Below are positions 1 to 6,084 of a stretch of DNA of 9,398 bases, piece after piece. Position 1 is the stretch's first letter; every line of letters starts with the position of its first letter. Source of the DNA: Bacteroidota bacterium (GTDB lineage: Bacteria; Bacteroidota; Bacteroidia; Cytophagales; Cyclobacteriaceae); NCBI GenBank assembly GCA_023431285.1, contig JAEYXN010000326.1:1-9398 (forward strand), given 5' to 3'. The notes below the pieces were generated by a model. The model ran no database searches and had not been told where the DNA came from. It worked only from the letters and a program-made list of their open reading frames with translations. Position numbers and translations under genes: made by a program.

Positions 1-420
1 CAATGACCTTATCCAATTCATTCTGCCCCATTCAGAGGCAGCTTTCCTGAGGGTTTGCTCATCCGGTAGCGTCGCGGAAAGAAACATGATCTCGTTTCTA
101 GGATAAAAATAGGTGAACGTGAGGACCATTGAGGATACGTAACAAAGTAACGCCACTCCCAGGTACCAACGGATCGATCTTGATCTATTCCAGAATATGA
201 TTAACGCCACTACAATAAGGAGCAGATTGGTTGGGTCGATTATTTTGAAAAATGTTCCCGGGTTGGCGACAACAAAGAATTCTTTGGTAGCGGTGATGGA
301 ATAAGGGATGTTGCTTTCCCAGTTCGCAGCGTTAACAATGGAGTTGTAGATATTGGCAAAGAACAAACCACTCGAGAAAGCAACGGATGCGTACAGAATT
401 ATTCTTGTCATATTCATCAT
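1..420 (-). CDS. DUF1772-family membrane protein, 3' end cut by the left edge
   Basis: The reverse strand is open from ATG at 420 to the window edge without a stop, giving 140 residues of what should be a protein of roughly 150-160. Three hydrophobic helices are visible: about residues 7-29 (containing GLFFANIYNSIV), 60-77 and 84-104, the last followed by a TYFYPRN segment; the visible end has W-G-R-M-N-W-I-R. The N-terminal Gly/Asn-rich helix, the Y-P-x-N motif after a helix and the late W-x-x-x-N-W-x-R are typical of DUF1772 (anthrone oxygenase-like) integral membrane proteins, whose substrate is generally unknown. GGAG lies six bases before ATG 420, a better ribosome site than most here, and favours this start over the in-frame ATGs at 417 and 411. 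It lies 56 nt downstream of the araC-type gene and probably shares its transcript or is its target. Family fairly sure; function not. Confidence 0.75.
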   Translation of the reverse strand, partial: MMNMTRIILYASVAFSSGLFFANIYNSIVNAANWESNIPYSITATKEFFVVANPGTFFKIIDPTNLLLIVVALIIFWNRSRSIRWYLGVALLCYVSSMVLTFTYFYPRNEIMFLSATLPDEQTLRKAASEWGRMNWIRSL

Positions 421-476
421 TTGTTTCTCCAAACCTATCGATGGAAAAACAATGGCGATAGTAAAAAAACGACAAA

Positions 477-1325
477 TCAAATCCTGTCCCAGTCAAGCTG
501 AAACCGTGGATGTTCGTGTGATATTTCCTTTTGTACCAGCGTTGGTGTGAGCCTGGCGAATTCCTTAAAATCCTTGATGAAGTGTGTCTGGTCGTAGTAT
601 CCTGCCTCATAGGCTAAGTCTGCCCAGGAGACTATTGGTGTGTTCTCGATAATTCTATATGCCTTATGAAATCGGGCAATCCGCGCATACATTTTAGCTG
701 GCATTCCCAATCGTTCTTTACATCTCCTTTCAAAAGTACGGACGCTCATACAAGCCATTCGCGCCGTCTCATCTTATGAGGTGTTGTGGTTTGCCACAAG
801 GTGGCGCAAGGCGAAATCAAAAGGCAACGGATCCTTTATGCGTGATAATTTTCTCAGAAAATAGGACTGTACAATATCATGCAACTGCGTAGAAGATAAC
901 GTGTCGTGCGATTTATCAACGAGCTCTTGTATCTCCTTTCCAATAACGTCCCGGGCGCTGAAACCTTCGTCAAATAATTCGGTCATCGGAATATTTAAGA
1001 ACCGGTTCAGCCCTCCCGGTTGGAAAATAATTGAAACTGCTGTATGACTTTCTTCCGCCAGTAACTTAAAGGGGGTAACCTGAGCACCGATCAATGTACA
1101 AGCAGTCACCAGATTAAAATGGTTCTCTCCTGCCTTCCTGGATTTGAAGCGGGTGTACAGGTTGATGAACATTGCCTGATGGGGCGAAGGCATAAAATTC
1201 CCCTCCATCTTTACAGGGTTCTTAGCAAAAGCTGCTTTGATGATAATGATGTTGCGTATCAACGAACGCAGTGCAGGATGAACAACGCATTGCTCCGCGC
1301 GGATATCTGGCTTTGAGGGGTTCAT
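477..1325 (-). pseudogene. AraC-family transcriptional regulator interrupted by an in-frame TAA
   Basis: Codons 1-183 (ATG at 1325) form the N-terminal sensor part of a DUF6597-type AraC regulator, with the characteristic FQPGGLNRFLNIPMTEL stretch (about residues 101-117) and the following helical linker. A TAA at 774-776 is codon 184. The same frame then continues DETARMACMSVRTFERR to codon 282, which is the rest of the AraC DNA-binding domain, with both helix-turn-helix units and the FARLTP-type second helix region. The stop falls at the hydrophobic position expected before D-E-x-A in helix 1 of the first HTH, so a single T-to-A change in a Leu TTA codon would explain it (inference). As written, the sensor would be made without a DNA-binding domain; ATG 758 could start a 93-residue fragment lacking the first helix. 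It sits just upstream of the DUF1772 gene. A sequencing error is the main alternative. Confidence 0.85.
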
Positions 1326-1397
1326 CCTTTTTCTCTGATAAGTTCTTTTTGGCGGCTTATGACGCCGTATGCAATTGAACTAAAGTATGACCAGTTT

Positions 1398-1715
1398 TTA
1401 CTCCCTCAGTTTCAAAAATTCAGATGGGACATCCAATAATTCCTGATAGCTGGCACTTCCCGGAGGTCCTTCGTTTCTCTGGGTGTGTTCCGCAATCCTG
1501 ATCGTGATCGTATTAGCATCCTTCCTCTGCCCGGTAACAGCATCGCCCACTTCAAAACATCTTTCCGTGACGCCAATGACACCGCCCACCGTCACCGTTG
1601 CGCAATATCTTTCGCTAAATACGAATACATTCTCTTTAGCTCCCTCTTCACTGGCGCATCCCAATAATGCAATGGCCAGGACAACAAAGGTTATGCTCAA
1701 TGATTTCATCATCAT
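1398..1715 (-). CDS. Small predicted lipoprotein of unknown function
   Basis: A 105-residue protein starts with a short basic segment and a hydrophobic stretch ending in the lipobox L-L-G-C (Cys20 from the first Met), so it should be lipidated and held in the inner or outer membrane facing the periplasm. The mature part is about 85 residues, mostly beta-prone, with two further cysteines (Cys38 and Cys53) that flank a Gly/Val-rich turn and could form a disulfide. I do not recognise a domain. Three ATGs stand in a row (1715, 1712, 1709). The first overlaps the upstream DUF1801 stop as ATGA, which suggests translational coupling; the AGAAGG sequence is better spaced for the third. The two genes therefore form a small operon. 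No terminator with a T-run is visible after the stop. Confidence 0.7.
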   Translation of the reverse strand: MMMKSLSITFVVLAIALLGCASEEGAKENVFVFSERYCATVTVGGVIGVTERCFEVGDAVTGQRKDANTITIRIAEHTQRNEGPPGSASYQELLDVPSEFLKLRE

Positions 1716-2080
1716 GCCTTCTCTTTAGTTTTTGCCTCGTTCTGTCCTACTCTGAAACGCACGATTTTTTCGATCAATTTGTATGGAACGTCATCGAAAG
1801 GAAATTGAACCGACCCTTTTCCCTGTTTGTATTTTGTAAGTTCCTCTTCAAATTCAGAATGTCCGGAAGGGGTCGCATAAAACCCGATATGATTTTTGAA
1901 CGCCGCGAAGTATACCAATGGCTTTTTGTTCAGCTTATAGGCTGGCATCCCATAGGAGATACTTTCCTCTGCCTCTGGGGCAATTTTCTGAACAATGGAG
2001 CGAAGCCTATTCAGAATTTCCTGAATGTCCTTAGGGAACGACTTAATGTATCCGGGAACGGTCTTAAAGTCGACTTTCAT
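1712..2080 (-). CDS. DUF1801 (YdhG-like) domain protein
   Basis: This 122-residue protein matches the whole length of the DUF1801/YdhG-like fold: an N-terminal helical part (VPGYIKSFPKDIQEILNRLR), then ISYGMPAYK (41-49), KNHIGFYATPSG (62-73), KQGKGSVQFPF (85-95) and a final helix before a Lys-rich tail. It is a small soluble cytoplasmic protein. In Bacillus a related protein is described as a frataxin-like iron carrier, but most members have no known role and I do not carry that function over. Start ATG 2080 has no Shine-Dalgarno sequence, only an A/T-rich leader. Its stop TGA overlaps the first ATG of the lipoprotein gene. A perfect palindrome lies about 53-65 nt upstream of the start and could be an operator. 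Confidence 0.88.
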   Translation of the reverse strand: MKVDFKTVPGYIKSFPKDIQEILNRLRSIVQKIAPEAEESISYGMPAYKLNKKPLVYFAAFKNHIGFYATPSGHSEFEEELTKYKQGKGSVQFPFDDVPYKLIEKIVRFRVGQNEAKTKEKA

Positions 2081-2132
2081 TTTGATGATAGTAATGATTT
2101 TCTTGAGCCAACCAGTTTACGTCAGGAGTAAA

Positions 2133-2145
2133 CCTTAATTTAAGG
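2133..2145. promoter_or_regulatory. 13-bp palindrome CCTTAA-T-TTAAGG, possible operator
   Basis: Two perfect 6-base arms around one central T, located about 53-65 nt upstream of the DUF1801 start at 2080. The symmetry and position fit a repressor site or a structured 5' leader. No regulator is assigned and chance occurrence in A/T-rich sequence is possible. Confidence 0.25.
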
Positions 2146-2320
2146 AGAAGCTACAAACTTCCACGGGAATTTGCAAAGTTGGAATGTCCCACCGACTGGT
2201 CCTTCTACTAGCACTCTCCGCTCTCACCCTCCTCTGATTCCAGTGGCCGGGTTTTTGGAGGTCTCATCTTGTGCGTTCCACTACTCCTCCCGTTTTTCTT
2301 ATTTCCATAGTTATAAAATC

Positions 2321-2342
2321 AAATGACGGGTAAATGACGGGT
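2321..2342. repeat. Two tandem copies of the 11-mer aaatgacgggt
   Basis: The 11-mer occurs twice without a mismatch (2321-2331 and 2332-2342), followed by a partial third start (aaaatg). The 11-bp period puts both copies on the same helical face, as for a direct-repeat binding site upstream of the hydrolase gene. It could equally be a recent slippage duplication. Confidence 0.5.
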
Positions 2343-2426
2343 AAAATGCGCGCCCTTTTTACTGGTGCCGCCGTATTATGCGATAACATTGCCACGCAAT
2401 CCTGTTCGGGGCTGGTTGTGGATATG

Positions 2427-2442
2427 ATCAATCAATCAATCA
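2427..2442. repeat. ATCA tetranucleotide repeat (4 units) followed by an A-run
   Basis: Four ATCA units followed by A8 lie 21 nt before the hydrolase start codon. Such tracts can change length by slippage and alter promoter or leader spacing, but four units is short and phase variation is only a possibility. Confidence 0.5.
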
Positions 2443-2463
2443 AAAAAAATAAAATCATTTAGT

Positions 2464-3324
2464 ATGCTAAGAGTATGCAAACTTGCGGGGCTATTTCTAT
2501 TGGTGGTGGTATCTGTCCTTTTTTACATTGGGTGGCATACTCCGTCCCTATCGTCCAAACACGGAAAGATGGATACCCACCTTTATCTAAGTGACAGCGC
2601 AAGGCAACCGTTGGTGGTAGCGTTTGGTGGAGGATCCGGCGGAAATGACTGGGAGCGGAATTACCTCAAGGATAAGCGGGATCAATTTCTGTCTCGTGGG
2701 TTCGCTGTGCTGGCCATTGGATATTTTAAGACGGATCATTCGCCCGGCTCTCTTGATCGTATTTCGCTGAACGCTATCGCGGACACCATTCTGCACATTG
2801 CTGCACGACACCCGGAGATAGACACCAGCCGCATCATCCTGATGGGAGCATCGAAAGGTGCTGAGCTCGTTCTTAACCTCGCCAGTCGGTTTCCGCGATT
2901 CAAAGGAGTCATTGTGCTGTCCGGATCGCACGTAAGCTTTCCGGCCCTGACGATTTCAGCCAATACCTCTTCGTGGCAATTCAACAATCAAGAAGTGCCG
3001 TACGTGCCTGCGCCGATTAAGATAATCGGTCCTGCTATTCAAGGAGACCTGTATACAGCCTTCTCCATGATGCTCGAAGACCAAAACGCTGTGGAGCGCG
3101 CCAGGATTGAAGTGGAAAAAATAAATGGTCCTATCCTGATTTTGTCGGGAACCAACGACGAACAATGGCCTGCTACCGAAATGTCTGAGGAAGTTATTAA
3201 ACGCCTTGACCAGAAAGGCTTCAAGCACTTTTACCAGCACCTCCCCTTTGAGGGGCCGCACATCGAACCCCTCAATCATTTCGATAAAGTGTATGAGTTT
3301 CTGGAAACAGAGTTCAGGCAGTGA
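2464..3324 (+). CDS. Alpha/beta hydrolase of the acyl-CoA thioester hydrolase/BAAT C-terminal type, membrane-anchored or secreted
   Basis: Residues 1-6 are basic and 7-23 form one hydrophobic segment without a lipobox, so the protein is exported or held by an N-terminal anchor. The rest is one alpha/beta-hydrolase domain: FGGGSGGNDWE (54-64, oxyanion region), the IGYF strand (85-88), nucleophile elbow GASKGAE with Ser130, acidic SGTNDEQWP with Asp232, and GPHIEP with His266. The GxSKGAEL elbow and the D-E-x-W-P segment are typical of the BAAT_C family (bile-acid or acyl-CoA thioesterases and their bacterial relatives). The N-terminal acyl-CoA thioesterase domain of the eukaryotic enzymes is missing, which is normal for bacterial members. 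All three catalytic residues are present, so the enzyme should be active on an ester, thioester or peptide-like bond; the substrate is unknown. It is the only clear plus-strand gene, apparently monocistronic. Confidence 0.88.
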   Translation: MLRVCKLAGLFLLVVVSVLFYIGWHTPSLSSKHGKMDTHLYLSDSARQPLVVAFGGGSGGNDWERNYLKDKRDQFLSRGFAVLAIGYFKTDHSPGSLDRISLNAIADTILHIAARHPEIDTSRIILMGASKGAELVLNLASRFPRFKGVIVLSGSHVSFPALTISANTSSWQFNNQEVPYVPAPIKIIGPAIQGDLYTAFSMMLEDQNAVERARIEVEKINGPILILSGTNDEQWPATEMSEEVIKRLDQKGFKHFYQHLPFEGPHIEPLNHFDKVYEFLETEFRQ

Positions 3325-3336
3325 CCTTGGATTTAT

Positions 3337-3599
3337 TCACAGCGTCGCAAGGTTCTCAGTCGGACAAGTTATCTGCTTGAACCCATCATTTCCGAGGTTC
3401 ATCAGGCAGAAGGCAATTCCAATTGCCGCAACTGCAGAACCCACCGAAAACCTTAGGAAAGATAGTAAGTCCGAGCAATTCCGCGACCCTGATTTTTCGT
3501 CGTCATCTCTGGGTGGTCAAGTGGGCGGTATGCTGACAAAAAGAAAGTACCTGCGAATCCCAATAACGATAGATGGATCAGTCGAAAATCAATCTGCAT
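3337..3599 (-). pseudogene. Probable small two-helix membrane protein with a frameshift
   Basis: Just downstream of the TIMP-like gene and in the same direction, ATG 3599 opens a 48-codon frame to TAA at 3453, with a hydrophobic helix LIHLSLLGFAGTFFLSAYRP. The adjacent frame then carries RFSVGSAVAAIGIAFCLMNLG, a second clear helix, and a short tail ending in TGA at 3337. That second frame has no good ATG of its own before its helix. Joined near 3455-3475 they would give a two-helix protein of about 87 residues. The total length (263 nt) is one base short of a whole number of codons, consistent with one lost base. No known family recognised. Alternatives are two unrelated non-coding hydrophobic frames, or a 48-residue one-helix protein alone. 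Confidence 0.35.
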
Positions 3600-3620
3600 T
3601 ACTGCAAGGATTGCTCCACC

Positions 3621-4145
3621 TCATTCTTTTAGAAGACTCAATTCGTCAGCCTCTGCTTTTGAGTATACCGATGTCCTTGTACAATGTGTTGTCCAGAATG
3701 CGCCTTCTTTCCTGAATGCCCTTCCATCTTCCTCCTTATGGAACAAAAATGACAGGAAATTTCTTCCTGATCCGTACACGATGTATTCCTCCCCCATTCT
3801 AAATCTATAACCACAGGTGGCGCTTCTTAAGGGTGTATAAATTACAATGTCATGCCGGAGAGTTTCTCCTTTGAATATTTCTATAATCGTCAAGTTAACT
3901 TTGAGCACGTAAGTCATTTTGAAATGCCTCTTCAGATCGTCTCTCAATTTCTGTTCAACGACTTTCGCTTCTTCCACGTTGATTGTTTCGGCCAACCGGA
4001 CTGTATCGATACTTGCGACTTCCCCATAAACAACCAGGTCAGCTTTATTAAACGATTCCTTAACCGTTCCAGGGCCAACGCACTTGCATGCATAGGCTGC
4101 GCCGAAGAGTACAAATAATATTGTTGTGAGTATAAGTCTGATCAT
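3621..4145 (-). CDS. Exported TIMP/netrin-like domain protein
   Basis: This 174-residue protein has a classic signal peptide (1-19, ending A-A-Y-A) with predicted cleavage directly before Cys20, so the mature protein would begin Cys-Lys-Cys. Motifs follow in the order known for TIMP-like/netrin (NTR) folds: F-x-x-A-D-L-V-V-Y-G-E-V (32-43), the V-x-x-I-E-I-F-K-G-E strand (84-94), ATCGYRFRMGEEYIVYG (109-125) and TTHCTRT (152-158). Four cysteines (20, 22, 111, 155) can pair as in the family. Animal TIMPs inhibit metalloproteases through their free N-terminal Cys-x-Cys; bacterial members are secreted proteins of unknown role, and inhibitor activity here is only inference. Residues 45-80 hold an insertion rich in charged residues. 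An imperfect inverted repeat lies 29-42 nt upstream. The candidate small membrane ORF starts 21 nt beyond its stop. Confidence 0.75.
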   Translation of the reverse strand: MIRLILTTILFVLFGAAYACKCVGPGTVKESFNKADLVVYGEVASIDTVRLAETINVEEAKVVEQKLRDDLKRHFKMTYVLKVNLTIIEIFKGETLRHDIVIYTPLRSATCGYRFRMGEEYIVYGSGRNFLSFLFHKEEDGRAFRKEGAFWTTHCTRTSVYSKAEADELSLLKE

Positions 4146-4173
4146 GAATTTACTTCATCTTTGATTTATAGAC

Positions 4174-4187
4174 ACAGAACTCTCTGT
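4174..4187. promoter_or_regulatory. Inverted repeat ACAGA-ACTC-TCTGT upstream of the TIMP-like gene
   Basis: Two 5-base arms around a 4-base spacer, 29-42 nt before the start at 4145, where a promoter or operator would lie. It is short, so chance is a real alternative. Confidence 0.2.
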
Positions 4188-4325
4188 TCCGATCACACGC
4201 ATTCGTTTTTGTTTCTATTCCATTAGACATCTTTTCTGATTGCGTCCTGCGAATTTGATATTTTCCTAGTAAACCTGGCCGAAAAAAAATGTGATGGCCC
4301 TATGTGTAGTTAGGCATCGTTAGAT

Positions 4326-4436
4326 TCATGTAAACTTCGGAAATTTTCGACCCAGAAATTCTTCTACCTCCTTTATGTTCCTCAGTAATCTATCCTTCGA
4401 CAAATCCGTCGGTTCGACATCGACAGTCGCTACCAT
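4326..4436 (-). CDS. Possible small protein (36 aa), unknown
   Basis: ATG 4436 directly follows an in-frame TAA and opens 36 codons ending in TGA at 4326. The product, MVATVDVEPTDLSKDRLLRN followed by a helix rich in Glu and Lys, is acidic then amphipathic and has a protein-like composition. There is no Shine-Dalgarno sequence, though the leader is A/T-rich as for other genes here. It begins 24 nt after the left copy of the direct repeat, the same relative place that the 240-residue gene occupies behind the right copy, so it may be a second small cargo ORF or the remains of one. No family recognised. Confidence 0.25.
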   Translation of the reverse strand: MVATVDVEPTDLSKDRLLRNIKEVEEFLGRKFPKFT

Positions 4437-4459
4437 TTAAATTTAATGATGATTAACAA

Positions 4460-4498
4460 CAATATACCCGCAACTCCTCTCCTTTCCAATCTCTCGCC
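4460..4498 (-). repeat. Left copy of an imperfect direct repeat; orphan 3'-end fragment
   Basis: This aligns with 5275-5312 at about 34 of 39 positions with a single one-base gap, both ends being nearly exact. Read on the minus strand in the same frame as the right copy it encodes DWKGEELRVYC, against DWKRGEVGVYW there. Only a 15-codon ORF (ATG 4503, MPARDWKG..., stop just beyond the repeat) remains, so it looks like the detached tail of a second copy of the gene at 5226-5965. Confidence 0.65.
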
Positions 4499-4506
4499 GG
4501 CATGTT

Positions 4507-5229
4507 TTACTCCTCCGATCCTTCCAACCCCATCTCCGTTAAATACCGCATCAATTCGGTCCCGCTAATTAACGCCGGACTAGCCAACGGATCGTTGAAA
4601 AGAACATCTATAGGCGCCTCGCCAAAATAGAGTCCATCGGAAACGAGAAAGGTAATTCGCGCAATTCCTCTTCCAGGATGCGGCCTCCTCGGTTTGTCCC
4701 AGGGACCGATCTGCTTTATTATTTCCCTGCTATTGGCAAACAAATCTTGCGTGAGCTTAGAAGAAGTTTCATCGGCCGTCTCCCAGATAATAATCTTGCC
4801 GGAATAGTTTATGTAACGCGCCGTCCCATCAACGTATGACGCTAAAACATCAAGACCGTCATCAAGACCAACTTCGATGATTACTCCCAGCAATTCCCGA
4901 TTTTCTGGTTTGTGTCCCGTTGCAAGTTGTTGGTTATATGCAAGTACTTTTATTCTTGATTCCAATGAAGGGTCATCAATTATTTTTTGATAGTCCTTAG
5001 CTACACTTGCCGCTGAAAATAGAACATCAAACGGATAACTGTAAGTCGTCTCTGTTTTAAATAAAGCCAGATCATCGCAGAATAATAGGTTGTAGATAAA
5101 GTTTGTCGCTTCTTCTTTGTAGGGGTCAGCCCTTCTTGGTGATCCGTCTGAGTAATTAGCTTGTCCCATGTTCTTGTAATCTTTACCTCCACTTCCAGTA
5201 TTAAACAAAATTCCTATTAGAGTATTCAT
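4507..5229 (-). CDS. Conserved hypothetical protein, 240 aa
   Basis: An intact 240-residue frame with even, protein-like composition and neither signal peptide nor membrane helix, so probably cytoplasmic. It resembles a conserved Bacteroidota hypothetical family, with the blocks PENRELLGVIIEVGLDDGLD (about 118-137), VDGTARYINYSGKIIIWET (144-162), IGPWDKPRRPHPGRG (184-198) and RITFLVSDGLYFGEAPI (201-217), then NDPLASPALISGTEL (223-237 region). I know no function for these proteins and assign none. ATG 5229 overlaps the stop of the preceding gene as ATGA, so translation is probably coupled to it. The gene is bounded by two copies of an imperfect repeat derived from the 3' end of that upstream gene, which makes it look like a cargo gene inserted behind a conserved upstream reading frame. 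Confidence 0.75.
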   Translation of the reverse strand: MNTLIGILFNTGSGGKDYKNMGQANYSDGSPRRADPYKEEATNFIYNLLFCDDLALFKTETTYSYPFDVLFSAASVAKDYQKIIDDPSLESRIKVLAYNQQLATGHKPENRELLGVIIEVGLDDGLDVLASYVDGTARYINYSGKIIIWETADETSSKLTQDLFANSREIIKQIGPWDKPRRPHPGRGIARITFLVSDGLYFGEAPIDVLFNDPLASPALISGTELMRYLTEMGLEGSEE

Positions 5230-5965
5230 CTTAATGAGTTAATCTGTCTGTCCAAGCCAGCTAACCCCCAACCCCAATATACCCCCACCTCCCCTCTTTT
5301 CCAATCTCCGCCATTGCGTGCATATCCCCTTTTATCCTGCGTCGTCCTTTCCAGCCAATCGTAGAATAGCCCTTCAATAGCCCTTACGATGATACCAACT
5401 TCGCTTCCTACGCAAAACCCTTTCTCCAACGTCTCTCCTTTTTCCCTGACTACCACGCGATCGCACCGGCATGCGCATCCCGTAAGCATTACGTTCCGCG
5501 CCTGGCTTCCACACGAACAGTCTGCCTTCGTTACATCTTCTTGAAGTTACTTCTACCACCACCAACTGTCTTTCTGGTCCGATAACCCGTTCATCCTTTC
5601 CCTCCTGGTCCCCTCTGATTGTCCGCATGAAGTCTTTGATGGCCGCAATCCGCGCGTTGGTGAGTCCCCATTCTTTTGCGAGCTCGGGCATAACGAGCCT
5701 TTTGTACCGGGTCTGCGAGAATCTCCCTGGCCCATTCGGTGGCGCGCCTGAAATTGGATCGCGTCTCTTCCTGCTTTACACTTCGCTTTGACGGATCCGG
5801 CTTTTTCGGCCTTCGACTCATAACTGTCCTTCCGCCTACCCAACGAAGCACGATGTCTCCCACCCTTCCGCGGGTACCATAGAACAAGTCATCGGGAGTG
5901 AGCACTGCCATACATCGGGTTTCTTCAAATAACGGCATTCCGTAAACGTCGGGTTTCATCCCCAT
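5226..5965 (-). pseudogene. Conserved hypothetical gene broken by two frameshifts
   Basis: Three overlapping frames join into one protein of about 245 residues. Frame 1 (ATG 5965) gives GTRGRVGDIVLRWVGGRTVM, RRPKKPDPSKRS and a helix ending YARARK (residue 97). The reading then moves at an AAAA run near 5674 to frame 2, EWGLTNARIAAIKDFMRTIR... to VVVEVTS, and near 5541 to frame 3, EDVTKADCSCGSQARN, a GCACRCD cysteine cluster and the tail ending at TGA 5226. Each shift is explained by one extra base in an A-rich run. The front part resembles small Bacteroidota proteins with a G-R-x-G-D-x-V-x-R start and an N-A-R-x-A-A-I end; no function is known to me. An alternative start is Met19. It overlaps the 240-residue gene as ATGA. 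The joins are my inference from frame continuity; assembly error is possible. Confidence 0.7.
5275..5312 (-). repeat. Right copy of an imperfect direct repeat, inside the 3' end of the broken gene
   Basis: This is the partner of 4460-4498, 815 bp away in the same orientation, with about 34 of 39 aligned positions identical. Here it encodes DWKRGEVGVYW near the C-terminus of the frame ending at 5226, a few codons upstream of the start of the 240-residue gene. Confidence 0.65.
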
Positions 5966-6084
5966 GCAGTTTCTTGCAGACTAATTTTTGGTCTGGTTGC
6001 ATAGTGTGTCCAGTCTTCGTATGGTTTGGGTATTGTGTGGATATGCGAAAGGAAGGTAGTGAAGATAATATTGTGAGTCCTTTG

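Larger units (their letters stand above)
2132..2463. other. Intergenic region between divergent genes
   Basis: This 330-nt stretch separates the leftward DUF1801 gene from the rightward hydrolase gene, so promoters for both should lie here. I see no convincing TAnnTTTG-type Bacteroidota promoter, no RNA gene and no ORF that looks coding on either strand. It does hold a 13-bp palindrome near the left end, a pyrimidine-rich section on the plus strand (about 2190-2300), an 11-bp tandem repeat and an ATCA tract followed by an A8 run just before the hydrolase start. Confidence 0.6.
4146..4506. other. Intergenic region with one small ORF and a repeat copy
   Basis: This 361-nt stretch between two leftward genes should carry the promoter of the TIMP-like gene near its left end. 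It contains the inverted repeat at 4174-4187, a minus-strand 36-codon ORF (4326-4436) and the left copy of the imperfect direct repeat (4460-4498). Nothing else is recognisable, and no rho-independent terminator with a T-run is seen after the gene ending at 4507. Confidence 0.55.

Noticed and set aside
1353..1367. Hairpin CGGC-ttatgac-GCCG between the lipoprotein and araC-type genes as a terminator
   Set aside because: A stem of only four pairs, and no T-run after it on either strand in the needed direction.
1667..2131. 154-codon plus-strand frame
   Set aside because: Antisense to the DUF1801 gene, whose family motifs are clear; the plus-strand product is Phe/Leu-rich and shadow-like.
2208..2267. 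Minus-strand 19-codon ORF (MRPPKTRPLESEEGESGEC) in the divergent intergenic region
   Set aside because: Very short, biased composition and no ribosome site; not enough to call a gene.
2427..2442. Short repeats as a CRISPR array
   Set aside because: A four-unit tetranucleotide tract and one 11-mer pair only; no repeat-spacer pattern and no cas genes in the window.
3206..3715. 169-codon plus-strand frame
   Set aside because: Overlaps the end of the hydrolase gene and the end of the TIMP-like gene; low-complexity Ser/Arg composition, no motifs.
4309..4315. GTTAGGC, an integron core-box-like heptamer
   Set aside because: No partner box (GCCTAAC type) at a suitable distance and no stem around it; a chance match.
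5541..5677. Programmed frameshifting as the explanation of the three-frame gene
   Set aside because: Two +1 moves would be required, with no recognisable slippery-stop arrangement; mutation or sequence error is simpler.
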